Shown here: piece by piece, positions 16,580 through 25,240 of the stretch | How positions within the stretch are numbered: position 1 is the stretch's first letter | Layout: every line of letters starts with the position of its first letter | Assembly: GCA_036824265.1 (NCBI GenBank) | Contig: DAITAL010000002.1 | Coordinates: 1-64,000, forward strand | From: JAAYZB01 sp937958685 | GTDB lineage: Bacteria; Bacillota_I; Bacilli_A; Izemoplasmatales; Hujiaoplasmataceae | DNA: 64,000 bases | Direction of reading: 5' to 3' | The notes under the pieces: model-generated | Told to the model about the DNA's origin: nothing | Seen by the model: the letters and a program-made list of their open reading frames with translations, nothing else | The model's database searches: none | Position numbers and translations under genes: made by a program

Positions 16580-17935
16580 ATGATGCCACGACCGACAACC
16601 GCAATGTTTTTCCGATCTGAACTTGTGAGCGCCCATTGGGACACCTGGGTTTATCACGATGAGAAACGGTTCTATGCCTTCTATCTGATTTCCAGCGCGT
16701 CCCAATGGGACGCCTTTGGCTTGGCGATCTCGGATGACGGAGTCCGGTGGATTGACCACGGGCCGGTGCTGCATGCCTCCGACAAGATGGTGCGTTTCCT
16801 GGGGACGGGCTCCGTCTGGAAGGCCGTGGATCGGGATGGCTACATCTGCAACTACTCCGAGTGGCGCCTGAACGAGTCGGGTAATCCCGAACAGACAATC
16901 CTGTTTGCGACCAGCAAGGATCTTAGGCACTGGACCAAATGCGGTGATGAGCTGATCTTTCCCATCGATCCGCGTTATTATGATAACGAGGGAAGATGGG
17001 ACTGCATCAACCCGATTCAAGCCAAACCGGGCGGCGGCTATTATGGCACCTGGACCGCCACCCCGAAAGGCCGGGCGAGCAAAGAGGGCGGCATCGGCTT
17101 TGGCTTCACGAATGACGGACTGCACTGGGAAGCGCTGCCGCCTTTCGAGCTTGAACAGGAAGCAGACGAATCGGGAGCGATTTTTCAGAATAACGGGCGG
17201 TATTACGGCTTGTTCGGCGTGTTTGAAAAACCGATGGTGATGAAGACGTTTCAAGCCGAACGTTTGGAAGGACCCTATCGCTTGAGCGACCGCAACCCGG
17301 TCGCGCTGGATCGCTACGCCTATTTCGCCCGCGCGTTCGAGGCGGGCGGAACCAGGTTGGTCAACCACCATGCGATTTCGCTGTTTGTGAACGAACACGG
17401 AAAACCGCTTTGTTATCTCGCACCGCTCAAGACCATCAGGTATGCTGAAGACGGCACCTTGTTCCTGGCTTATTGGCAGGGCAACGAACGGCTGAAAAAA
17501 ATACCGATCGACCCGGCTTTTGACCACGATGTTTTGTGGGGCAAACAGGTGGCGTTGATGAGAAATGCGCTAGGATGCGAGATGGGCATCGTGTGGGAAT
17601 GTTTCGTTAAGCCCTCTGGCAATCAAGAAATACAAGGGATCCTGATCGGCATGAAAACGAAGGGATTCACCCTGCTGGAAATCAAAGCTGACCTCAGCGT
17701 CGCTTTCCATACGCTTGACAAAGAGACTTTCCACGTAGACCCAATCTATGTTTTCGCCCGCGATTATCCATTTGTCCACCCCGGGCACATCCGCATTTTG
17801 GCGAAGGAATCGGTTCTGGAAGTATATGTCAACGATATATACTTGTGTTCCTACAGCATGCCGGAGCTGATGTCGGGTCAATACGGACTTCTCGAAAGCG
17901 ACAACTTCATGGACATCCGCCTTTGGACTCCGTGA
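16580..17935 (+). CDS. Glycoside hydrolase with five-bladed beta-propeller (GH32/GH43/GH68-like)
   Basis: Start taken at ATG 16580 after AGGTGA; the longer frame from a TTG adds a charged stretch without ribosome site. The 451-residue product has repeated propeller-blade patterns such as FGLAISDDGVRW, ILFATSKDLRHW and GFGFTNDGLHW, plus GTGSVW and RWDCINP. A DESGAIFQNNGRYYGLFG segment could hold an acidic catalytic residue. A C-terminal beta-sandwich (ILAKESVLEVYVNDIYL) resembles that of GH32 enzymes. The canonical GH32 WMNDPNG is not present, so the exact family is open; a fructan or arabinan-type substrate is only suggested. No signal peptide is seen, so it is probably cytoplasmic. Single-gene unit. 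Confidence 0.65.
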   Translation: MMPRPTTAMFFRSELVSAHWDTWVYHDEKRFYAFYLISSASQWDAFGLAISDDGVRWIDHGPVLHASDKMVRFLGTGSVWKAVDRDGYICNYSEWRLNESGNPEQTILFATSKDLRHWTKCGDELIFPIDPRYYDNEGRWDCINPIQAKPGGGYYGTWTATPKGRASKEGGIGFGFTNDGLHWEALPPFELEQEADESGAIFQNNGRYYGLFGVFEKPMVMKTFQAERLEGPYRLSDRNPVALDRYAYFARAFEAGGTRLVNHHAISLFVNEHGKPLCYLAPLKTIRYAEDGTLFLAYWQGNERLKKIPIDPAFDHDVLWGKQVALMRNALGCEMGIVWECFVKPSGNQEIQGILIGMKTKGFTLLEIKADLSVAFHTLDKETFHVDPIYVFARDYPFVHPGHIRILAKESVLEVYVNDIYLCSYSMPELMSGQYGLLESDNFMDIRLWTP

Positions 17936-17974
17936 TCGGCATGACCTGATGCCTATACGTGGATGATCACAACA

Positions 17975-18011
17975 AAAACCGCTTTTCCCTTCGAGGGGGA
18001 AAAGCGGTTTT
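17975..18011. terminator. Bidirectional terminator
   Basis: AAAACCGCTTTTCCC and its inverse GGGAAAAGCGGTTTT form a long stem between the convergent glycosidase and pyrophosphatase genes. Confidence 0.9.
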
Positions 18012-18026
18012 GCATCTTCTGATCGA

Positions 18027-20120
18027 TCAGAACAAATGGAAGGTCAGGAAGATGATCGCGAACAGGCTGGCAACCAGACTGACAACGGTGATCTGGGTGT
18101 TGATCGAGGGACCGGCGGTATCCTTGAAAGGATCACCGACGGTGTCGCCGACGACGGCCGCCTTGTGGGCGTCCGAGCCCTTGCCGCCGAAATTGCCGGC
18201 CTCGATGAATTTCTTGCCGTTGTCCCAGAGGCCGCCGCTGTTGGACATGAAAAGGGCGAGCAGGACGCCGGAGACGATATTGCCGGCCAGATAGCCGCCG
18301 ATGGCATGAACGCCGCCGATCAGACCGACGACGATCGTGATCAGGATCACGAACGCTCCGGCGGGCAACAATTCCTTCAAGGCGCCCCTGGTCGCGATGT
18401 CGATGCACTTGTCGGATTTCGGCAGCACACCCTCCTTGCCTTCGAGCAGACCGGGGATCTCGGCGAACTGGCGGTGGATCTCCGCCACCATCCGCTCGGC
18501 GTTGCGGGTGACGCCCAGCATCAGCAGACTCGAGAAAACCGCCGGGATCGCCGCGCCGATCAGAAGACCGAAGAAGACCGCCGGATTCATGATATCGAAA
18601 CCGACGATGCCGGGAACGCCAAGTTCGATCGCGGCGTCGTTGACTTCGCTGATGAAAGCCGCGAGGAGCGAAATGACGGTGAGACCGGCGGCGCCGATCG
18701 CAAAGCCCTTGGTGACGGCTTTGACGGTATTGCCGGCCGAGTCAAGCTCGTCGGTGATCCTAATCACATCTTCGCCCAAGCCGCCCATCTCCGCCAAACC
18801 CCTGGCGTTGTCGACGATCGGCCCATAGGCGTCATTGGAGATGATCATGCCCACGATCGAGAGCATCCCCACAGCGGCGATCGAGATGCCGAAGAGGGCA
18901 TATCCCGGACCGAGGGGTTCCGCTATCTTATAGGAGGCAAAGGCGCTGATCGCGATGCCGACCATCGCGGGCAGCACCGACAGGAAACCGTAGGAGGCTC
19001 CGGAGATGATCGTGAGCGCCGGTCCGCTCTTGCTGGCCTCGGCGACCTTGCGCACCGGTTTCTTCTCATCATTGGTGAAGAAATCGGTGGTGATGCCGAT
19101 GATGACGCCGACAAACAAGCCGAGGATCGTGACCAGATACAAGCGCCATTCGTAATCCAGAATGATCGTGGCCAGACCCGTCAGAGCGGCAAAGATGGCG
19201 GTCGTGATATAGGTACTTAAATTAAGCGCCCGGGTCGGACTGCCTTTCTTGCCCATCTTGGCGAACATCACGCCGATGATCGATGACAACAGACCGATGG
19301 CGGCGAAAACAAAGACCATTTCAATATTGTTCGAACCGCTCGCGGCATCGATCGATCCGGCCATGACCAAAGCGGCGGCGAGGGAAGCCACATGCGAGTC
19401 GAATAGATCCGCACCCATCCCGGCCACATCCCCGACATTGTCCCCGACATTGTCGGCGATGACAGCGGGGTTGCGGGGATCGTCCTCGGGAATGCCCAGT
19501 TCAACCTTCCCGACGAGATCGGCGCTGATGTCGGCGGTCTTGGTGTAGATGCCACCGCCGGCCTTGGCGAACAGCGCCAAGGACGAAGCGCCGAAGCTGA
19601 ACCCGAGCAGCATCGTCGGATTCTTGGTTATCCAGAAGAACAGCGCCACACCCAAAAGGCTCGAACCGACGACGGCCATCCCCATGACGGCGCCGCCCCT
19701 AAAACCGCTCAAGAAGCTGGGGGCGATGCCCCTGGTGGCGGCTTCGGCGGTTTTCTTGTTGGCGATCGTCGCAACGAAAATGCCGATCTTGCCGGCCATG
19801 CCGCTGAAGACGGTGCCGAAGATATAAGCGAAGGCCATGGCGATATTGCCATTCAGGATTGACTCAAAATCAGGCTGATTCATGATCGGTCTGGGCAAGA
19901 ACACCAAAATGATGATAAAAGCCACCAGCGCGAACTTTGCCAATATCGCATATTCTTTCCTCAAGAAAGTGTTGGCTCCGCTTTTGATCAAATCACCGAT
20001 CGTGTTGATCTTCACGTTGGAGCTTTCCTGTTTCCTGATCCATAAATAGAGCCATCCCGCAAGCAGGAAGGCGCCGAGAGAGATGACAATGCTGAAGATG
20101 ATTGCCAGAGTTATATTCAT
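18027..20120 (-). CDS. hppA: Membrane-bound proton-translocating pyrophosphatase (K+-independent type)
   Basis: An approximately 697-residue polytopic protein of the H+/Na+-PPase family, which couples pyrophosphate hydrolysis to ion pumping across the membrane. The substrate site is visible as GKVELGIPEDDPRN, then DNVGDNVGDVAGMGADLFDS. The GNTVKAVTKG segment has Lys and Thr where K+-dependent enzymes have Ala and Gly or Ala; this marks the K+-independent, H+-pumping subfamily. Start: the ATG at 20141 has no ribosome site, whereas ATG 20120 follows GAAAGGGA, so the shorter form (MNITLAIIF) is preferred. It is a single gene with a TATAAT at 20159-20164. It fits an energy-limited fermenter that recovers PPi energy. 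Confidence 0.95.
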   Translation of the reverse strand: MNITLAIIFSIVISLGAFLLAGWLYLWIRKQESSNVKINTIGDLIKSGANTFLRKEYAILAKFALVAFIIILVFLPRPIMNQPDFESILNGNIAMAFAYIFGTVFSGMAGKIGIFVATIANKKTAEAATRGIAPSFLSGFRGGAVMGMAVVGSSLLGVALFFWITKNPTMLLGFSFGASSLALFAKAGGGIYTKTADISADLVGKVELGIPEDDPRNPAVIADNVGDNVGDVAGMGADLFDSHVASLAAALVMAGSIDAASGSNNIEMVFVFAAIGLLSSIIGVMFAKMGKKGSPTRALNLSTYITTAIFAALTGLATIILDYEWRLYLVTILGLFVGVIIGITTDFFTNDEKKPVRKVAEASKSGPALTIISGASYGFLSVLPAMVGIAISAFASYKIAEPLGPGYALFGISIAAVGMLSIVGMIISNDAYGPIVDNARGLAEMGGLGEDVIRITDELDSAGNTVKAVTKGFAIGAAGLTVISLLAAFISEVNDAAIELGVPGIVGFDIMNPAVFFGLLIGAAIPAVFSSLLMLGVTRNAERMVAEIHRQFAEIPGLLEGKEGVLPKSDKCIDIATRGALKELLPAGAFVILITIVVGLIGGVHAIGGYLAGNIVSGVLLALFMSNSGGLWDNGKKFIEAGNFGGKGSDAHKAAVVGDTVGDPFKDTAGPSINTQITVVSLVASLFAIIFLTFHLF

Positions 20121-20158
20121 CGATTTCACTATCCCTTTCATGTGATTCTATGAAGTAT

Positions 20159-20187
20159 ATTATAACATAAGAATACATTATACTGAA
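20159..20187 (-). promoter_or_regulatory. Candidate promoter of hppA
   Basis: On the minus strand TATAAT (20164-20159) is preceded 17 bases upstream by TTCAGT (20187-20182), a weak -35. The position suits a short leader before either start codon. Confidence 0.5.
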
Positions 20188-20528
20188 TACATATATCGAC
20201 CACGAAAACGTGCAATATCATTGAAGTTTCAACTTCCTTTTCTCCGCCAACCTTTTGGATGTCGTCACAGTTATTTACGACAAATTGAATGTCTCAAATG
20301 GGCAATACAAGGGCGTAATTCCTAATAAACGATAGCATTATATAATCAAATTGGTAACAAGGCAATTTGAAGTATTCTGATAAATGAGATAATCAATCGA
20401 TACTTCAGTCTATTTTCACGAGTATACTCAATCATTATTGCAATGGATTTATAGTTTTATCATGGATTAGTATGGATTTTGAAGCGTGGGTTATGATAGC
20501 ATATACATGGAAAACGAAGGGAAACCCC

Positions 20529-20662
20529 ATGCCAAGCAACAATGGTAAAGTACTCCTAGATAACTAGACAGAAGACGGTGAAGTTCATTCTCGAGTCAGG
20601 ACGGTCAACCACACCCTTCGCAGAGGAACTCGGAATCGATGTCACCACGATCTGTCGATGTC
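20529..20662 (+). pseudogene. Relic of an IS3-family orfA transposase
   Basis: ATG 20529 opens MPSNNGK. After a one-base frame change the sequence reads KYS-stop-ITRQKTVKFILESGR, then STTPFAEELGIDVTTICR. This matches the N-terminal helix-turn-helix region of IS3-type OrfA (typical form: KTVKFILESGRSTTQVAEELG). One frameshift, one nonsense codon and loss of everything after the HTH show it is dead. No terminal inverted repeats or orfB remain. The 390 bases before it, up to the hppA promoter, hold no gene I can recognise. Confidence 0.7.
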
Positions 20663-20704
20663 ACAATAGACATTCTCCGACCACTGCATACAAGGAGGAC
20701 ATAA

Positions 20705-20896
20705 ATGAAAACAATCATTATTATACTGGGACTGATTGCCGGAAACTCGGGAATCGGCGCTTTGATCAGTTTCACTATCCAGAAGCTTACCGGGCGCAAT
20801 CTCAATCTGGTCACAAAAATCTTCACTGGGATATTCATAATCGCGCTTCTTGGGATAGCGATCGTTTTCGGTTGGTATATCCTCGCTCCTAGATAA
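20705..20896 (+). CDS. Small membrane protein (63 residues)
   Basis: Begins at ATG 20705 with an excellent AAGGAGGACATAA ribosome site. Two hydrophobic helices (about 3-24 and 38-59) are linked by the basic stretch QKLTGRNLNLVTK. No family is recognised. It lies just after the transposase relic and 156 bases before the M48 protease gene; shared transcription with the protease is possible. No function proposed. Confidence 0.7.
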   Translation: MKTIIIILGLIAGNSGIGALISFTIQKLTGRNLNLVTKIFTGIFIIALLGIAIVFGWYILAPR

Positions 20897-21052
20897 TCCC
20901 ACCGGATTTGTCTGATACTTCTTAACGCTGATCATTATTAAAGGGTCTTAAGCGGTCTTTCCGATTTACAATGTCACCCCGTACAAAACAAATCGCAATC
21001 ATTTCGATTGCAGAACTGAATCCAAGATTATTTTTGTCCATTCAGGAGGTTC

Positions 21053-22285
21053 ATGATGCACTATTTGGTAATCGCAATCATCATCGTTATGACGGCTTTC
21101 AACGTGTTTGTCGAAGCATTGAACTATCGCAACCGCAACCAAGAACTTCCCGATAACGTCAAAGGTCTTTATGACGAAGCCAAGTACTCATCGTGGTTGA
21201 AATACACGATGGAGAACTTTCGCCTGGGCATCATCAGAAGCGTCGTCATGACGCTTGTGCTCGTGAGTTTGCTGTTGAGCGGCTTTTTTGGTGTTTTGGA
21301 AACCTTGGTCATGAGCATGACTGGCTCCGCCACTTTTCAAATAGCGCTGTTTTTGTGGTTTGTCTATCTGATCATCACGATCATCGGGATCCCCTTCAGA
21401 TACCACAAAACCTTCGTGATTGAAGAGAAATACGGGTTTAACAAAACCACAAAGGGACTGTTTTTCTTTGATATCCTGAAATCATTGGTGTTGGCGAGCG
21501 TCCTTGGCGGGGGCGCCGTCACGCTTCTGGGAGGCGTCTTCATCGCCTTTGCGGACAAGTTGGTCTTGTTACTGTTGATAAGTTATCTTGTGATTGTCGG
21601 ATTAACAGTGTTGGTCTTTCTGCTAAGCGGGGTCTTCATCCGCGCCTTCAACAAGATGAAGCCACTAGAAGCGGGTTCCTTAAAAGATAAGATCAACGAG
21701 TTGGCGCTCAAACTGGGCTTCTCGATCAAACGCATCTATGTCATGGACGCCTCGAAACGCTCCACGAAACTCAATGCTTTTTTCACGGGGCTCGGGAAAA
21801 CCAGGGAAGTCGCGCTGTATGACACATTGGTCGAGAACATGACAGAAGCGGAGATCATCGCCGTCTTGGCGCACGAACTAGGACATGCGACATACAAAGA
21901 TTCCTTGAAACTATTGATTCGTCAGAATCTGGTATTTGCCATCTATGTAGTCCTTTTGGGTCTCATTCTCAGTGTTGAAACCTTCTTCACCGGTTTTGGC
22001 CTCGCCGGCGTCAATTATGGCTTTGCGTTGTTATTGCTGATATTGCTGATTGAGCCTCTTGATGTTCTGATCGGCATTTTGCTGAATCATCTGAGCCGCG
22101 TTGCCGAATACAGGGCGGATGCCTTTGCCAAGAAGCATGCGGACGCGGCATCGATCCAGGGAGCGCTGAAAAAACTGGCAGTGGCGAACTACGCAAATCT
22201 GACGCCGCATCCACTCTATCAGTTGCTGCACTATTCGCATCCGACAATAAGCAAGAGACTCAGCGCAATTGAAAGAAACGAATGA
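21053..22285 (+). CDS. M48 family (Ste24-like) membrane metallopeptidase
   Basis: A 410-residue zinc protease of the CAAX protease 1/Ste24 type. The zinc motif HELGH is at 274-278 in VLAHELGHATYKD, and the third ligand is the Glu of VAEYRADAFA near residue 357. Several membrane segments precede and follow the catalytic part, and the RYHKTFVIEEKYGFN motif is typical of the family. In bacteria such proteins act in membrane protein quality control. SD AGGAGG is six bases before the first of two ATG codons. Confidence 0.93.
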   Translation: MMHYLVIAIIIVMTAFNVFVEALNYRNRNQELPDNVKGLYDEAKYSSWLKYTMENFRLGIIRSVVMTLVLVSLLLSGFFGVLETLVMSMTGSATFQIALFLWFVYLIITIIGIPFRYHKTFVIEEKYGFNKTTKGLFFFDILKSLVLASVLGGGAVTLLGGVFIAFADKLVLLLLISYLVIVGLTVLVFLLSGVFIRAFNKMKPLEAGSLKDKINELALKLGFSIKRIYVMDASKRSTKLNAFFTGLGKTREVALYDTLVENMTEAEIIAVLAHELGHATYKDSLKLLIRQNLVFAIYVVLLGLILSVETFFTGFGLAGVNYGFALLLLILLIEPLDVLIGILLNHLSRVAEYRADAFAKKHADAASIQGALKKLAVANYANLTPHPLYQLLHYSHPTISKRLSAIERNE

Positions 22286-22363
22286 TTCTACTATCTGAAA
22301 ATTCCAGATTATGTGATTTCAAATCAGTAGATTTGTAACGAATCATTATCTCGAGGTCTCTAT

Positions 22364-23092
22364 ATGGATAACAAATCAAGGATTGCGGAACAGTTCATCG
22401 ACAATCTCGGCATCATGAGCAAAGATGAGTTCGCCACGCTTGAAAATGCGAAGGTTCTTGTTGTTGGACTCGGCGGACTTGGCGGGAATTTCGCAGCCGG
22501 TCTTGTCCGGCTCGGCGTTATTAACCTGATGTTGGTTGACTATGACCGCTTCGAGGAAGCCAACCTCAATCGCCAGGCATTCTCCAATTTGGAGAATGTG
22601 GGCAAATACAAAGCAGAGGTCATCAGGGAGGAACTACTGAAGATCAATCCCAGATGCGCGATCGAGATCGCGCTGGGAAGAATTCAAGATATCGCTGAGG
22701 AAAAGTTTGAAGACATCGACTACATCATTGATGCCGTCGACGATCCGCAAACCAAGATTTTCATCTGTGAACTGGGAACCAAACGCAAACTACCGGTCCT
22801 TCACGGAGCCTGTGCCGGATGGTATGGTCAGGTCGGATGGTTCATGCCGGGCAACAATTCCCTCAAGACCTTATATGGGAATCAGACACAAGGCATCGAA
22901 AAGGACCTGAAAAACCCCGTCTTCACCCCAAACGCCATTTCGGCAGTCATGGTAGCTGAGTTTGTCAAGATGATCAAGAAATCGGATGCAACCTGTATCA
23001 ACCAGTTATTGCTTATTGATCTTTTTGACAACAGCGTGATCAAAACCGGTGTCGAGAGCGCCGACGAGGAGCGTATAACATGGTCAAAGTGA
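22364..23092 (+). CDS. ThiF/MoeB/HesA-family E1-like adenylyltransferase
   Basis: A 242-residue protein with the E1 nucleotide loop VLVVGLGGLGG near 31-41, the Asp of MLVDYDRFEEANLNRQ, and a YIIDAVDD motif near 123-130. It should adenylate the C-terminal Gly of a ubiquitin-like sulphur carrier. That carrier is encoded immediately downstream, overlapping by 13 bases. The CxxC zinc pairs of classic MoeB/ThiF are not evident. No molybdopterin or thiamine genes are near. Possible roles are tungsten or molybdenum cofactor synthesis or another sulphur-transfer pathway; the sequence does not decide. Confidence 0.87.
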   Translation: MDNKSRIAEQFIDNLGIMSKDEFATLENAKVLVVGLGGLGGNFAAGLVRLGVINLMLVDYDRFEEANLNRQAFSNLENVGKYKAEVIREELLKINPRCAIEIALGRIQDIAEEKFEDIDYIIDAVDDPQTKIFICELGTKRKLPVLHGACAGWYGQVGWFMPGNNSLKTLYGNQTQGIEKDLKNPVFTPNAISAVMVAEFVKMIKKSDATCINQLLLIDLFDNSVIKTGVESADEERITWSK

Positions 23093-23325
23093 TCTTCTAC
23101 AATCTATTGCGCAGCAAATACGGGATCACTGAATTGTCTGTCACGGCGGGATCGATCACCGAGATCATCGGCCAAATCCTTCGTGATCATCCAAAAATCC
23201 ACGCCAAGGACTTTGAAACGGCGGTCGTTTTCCACAAGGGAAAGCCATATCATTTCAGCCAGTTCAGCCACCTGGTCAAAGATGGTGATGAAATAATCAT
23301 CACCCACTTTGTCGGGGGAGGATAA
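23080..23325 (+). CDS. MoaD/ThiS-like ubiquitin-fold sulphur carrier
   Basis: An 81-residue beta-grasp protein ending in GDEIIITHFVGGG, so the terminal Gly-Gly needed for adenylation and thiocarboxylate formation is already exposed. Its start overlaps the end of the ThiF-like gene, a strong sign that the pair works together. The length and the KDGDEI region match MoaD better than ThiS. A shared hairpin terminator follows. Confidence 0.85.
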   Translation: MVKVIFYNLLRSKYGITELSVTAGSITEIIGQILRDHPKIHAKDFETAVVFHKGKPYHFSQFSHLVKDGDEIIITHFVGGG

Positions 23326-23381
23326 AAAACAGTCAAATCAGAACGATTTGTCTAAACCCGATCATCCGCTTGATATCATAA

Positions 23382-23412
23382 AAAACGAACCGATTTTTAT
23401 GCGGTTCGTTTT
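23382..23412. terminator. Bidirectional terminator
   Basis: AAAACGAACCG and CGGTTCGTTTT form an 11-base stem with loop ATTTTTATG. Its right arm overlaps the end of the convergent minus-strand gene. Confidence 0.88.
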
Positions 23413-24104
23413 CTATCCAGGATCGGAAGACTCACAAGATTGATGAGGATGAAGATGCCGATCACAAACCCGATCACCCACAATTTCTCCCCCATCCAGG
23501 AGAAGAGGAACGATACTTCGTGAGGCAATTCCACCAGGAACATGTGATTGGTCCCCATCAAGGGGTTGGTGATGTAAAGGACGACCGATATGGAAAACAA
23601 GATAAAGCTTGATCGGAGGACATCTTGGTAAGTCATCCGCCAGCCCTTCACGATCGCGAGGTACAGATTCGCGAACATGAACATCTCGTGATTGCCAAAG
23701 TAATGCAAATAACGGAAATGCGGGAAAACATAGGGCTGATCGGCCACGATCAGCGACATCAAGGCCCCGATGATCGCCCAAGGGAAGATGATTTGGAACA
23801 ACTTCTCTGAATCCAAGAACAGGGTGACGGCTGTCAGATACATCGAGATCGCACACAGTCCAAACGGTAAAAGCGAGGTCATGAAACCACTATTGGAGAT
23901 CACCCACGCATAATGGATCCACTCCATCACAACCATGGCAATGGCGATCCCATAGCGGATCCGTTTGTCAAGTTTGTGGTTATCCCGGAGCTGTTTTCGT
24001 CTGATGGTGATCCACAAGACAAACACAATCAGGATCAGCACCGGAATCAAGTGGGCCAGGGAAAAAGCTGCAAATGTGCGGTATCTCTCATCGAAAAAAA
24101 ACAT
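23397..24104 (-). CDS. TIGR02206/YwaF-type integral membrane protein
   Basis: A 235-residue protein with about seven membrane helices. The pattern LPFGLCAISMYL, YVFPHFRYLHYFGNHEMF and NPLMGTNHMFL is characteristic of the TIGR02206 (YwaF, TMEM164-related) family. Conserved His in HYFGNHE and N-H in TNHMF may form an active site, since the eukaryotic relative TMEM164 has been reported as an acyltransferase. The bacterial function is unknown. Single gene ended by a shared hairpin. Confidence 0.85.
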   Translation of the reverse strand: MFFFDERYRTFAAFSLAHLIPVLILIVFVLWITIRRKQLRDNHKLDKRIRYGIAIAMVVMEWIHYAWVISNSGFMTSLLPFGLCAISMYLTAVTLFLDSEKLFQIIFPWAIIGALMSLIVADQPYVFPHFRYLHYFGNHEMFMFANLYLAIVKGWRMTYQDVLRSSFILFSISVVLYITNPLMGTNHMFLVELPHEVSFLFSWMGEKLWVIGFVIGIFILINLVSLPILDRKRTA

Positions 24105-24210
24105 TGTCCACCTCGGTCTTTTTGATTGCCATCGCTATTATACTATCTCTTGACAAGCCATTCAAGAGGTAACAGAAATATGCGTTTTCTGTTCCGTATC
24201 GTCCCCAAGG

Positions 24211-24239
24211 TTTACCTCCTGGACCCGCGATGTTATAAT
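24211..24239 (+). promoter_or_regulatory. Promoter of the AraC-type regulator gene
   Basis: TTTACC at 24211 and TATAAT at 24234 are 17 bases apart. Transcription would start near 24246, inside the first in-frame ATG (24244), which is why a downstream start codon is proposed for the gene. Confidence 0.65.
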
Positions 24240-24315
24240 ACAAATGGTCCAATATCGCAAGCAAAGTCAAGAAATGTTCTCCGACCTATTCTATAATGAT
24301 TGCGAGGTGAGTCAT

Positions 24316-25197
24316 TTGGCTGATGAAAGAAGATTGGCCGTCAAACGGATGCAGGTCTACATCCGGGATAACATCGATCGCGAGATCACGCTCCAAGACC
24401 TTGCCAGAGTCGCCATCTATTCACCCTGGCATACTTTGAGGCTCTTCAAGGAAATGACCGGCAAGACCGCTTTCGAGTACATCAGGTCGCTCAGGCTGAC
24501 ACTCGCGGCGAAACGGTTGCGGGATTCCAAGGACAAAATCATCGATGTCGCCCTCGATTTCCTCTTCGATTCCCACGAAGGCTTCACCAGGGCTTTTGCC
24601 TCCCATTTCAACATCACGCCCAAGGCCTATCAGATCCGTCCCGTGCCGATCCAGTATTTCACCCCCTATGACATCCTCGTCAAGACAAAAACGGAAAGGA
24701 AAGCGAAAATGGAGAACACCAAAACGATTTTCATCCAGATCATGGATCGCCCCAAACGCAAGGCGATCATCAAACGCGGTCTCAAGGCCACCGATTACTT
24801 CGCTTACTGCGAGGAAGTCGGCTGCGACATCTTCGGCATCCTGACAAGCGTCAAGGAAGCCATGCACGAGCCGATGGGGATGTGGCTGAGCCGGAAGTTG
24901 CAGCGAAAGGGCACCTCGATGTACGTCCAGGGCGTCGAAGTCCCAATAGATTATGCGGGAGCGATTCCCGAAGGCTTCGAGCTCATCGATCTCGAAGCGA
25001 CGAAGATCATGGTCTTTCAGGGCGAGCCCTATGACGACGAGAACTTCATGGAAGAGGTCGGGCTCGTCATGGACAGCGTCGCCAAGTTCAATCCCGCCGT
25101 CTACGGATACGAATACGCCGAGGACGGCTACCGCTTCCAGTTCGAGCCCCAAGGCTACCGCGGATACATCGAAGGCCGGACGGTCAAAAAACTCTAG
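24316..25197 (+). CDS. AraC-family regulator with GyrI-like effector domain
   Basis: Two-domain protein. Residues about 8-110 form an AraC-type double helix-turn-helix (YIRDNIDREITLQDLA, then the second HTH with ALDFLFDSHEGFTRAF and FNITPKAYQ). The C-terminal half (about 135-290) is a GyrI-like effector-binding domain ending QGYRGYIEG, as in Rob/SoxS-like and BmrR-type sensors of small hydrophobic ligands. Start: ATG 24244 lies within five bases of the -10 box and cannot be in the message with a ribosome site, whereas TTG 24316 follows GAGGTGA at five bases. The TTG start gives 293 residues. Target genes are not evident; autoregulation is possible. Confidence 0.85.
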   Translation: MADERRLAVKRMQVYIRDNIDREITLQDLARVAIYSPWHTLRLFKEMTGKTAFEYIRSLRLTLAAKRLRDSKDKIIDVALDFLFDSHEGFTRAFASHFNITPKAYQIRPVPIQYFTPYDILVKTKTERKAKMENTKTIFIQIMDRPKRKAIIKRGLKATDYFAYCEEVGCDIFGILTSVKEAMHEPMGMWLSRKLQRKGTSMYVQGVEVPIDYAGAIPEGFELIDLEATKIMVFQGEPYDDENFMEEVGLVMDSVAKFNPAVYGYEYAEDGYRFQFEPQGYRGYIEGRTVKKL

Positions 25198-25208
25198 AGC
25201 AAAGAAAA

Positions 25209-25240
25209 TGCGGAATCCCGAGGGATTCCGCAGTCTTTTT
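25209..25240. terminator. Terminator hairpin
   Basis: TGCGGAATCC-CGAG-GGATTCCGCA followed by TCTTTTT. It ends the regulator gene; the T run abuts the stop of the convergent acetyltransferase gene. Confidence 0.88.

Noticed and set aside
18036..19220. A 394-codon plus-strand frame opposite hppA
   Set aside because: Product is Asp/Gly/Arg-rich without domains; an antisense artefact of a conserved membrane protein gene.
20984..21012. GCAATC/GATTGC hairpin before the M48 protease gene
   Set aside because: Six-base stem without T run or known regulatory context; likely chance.
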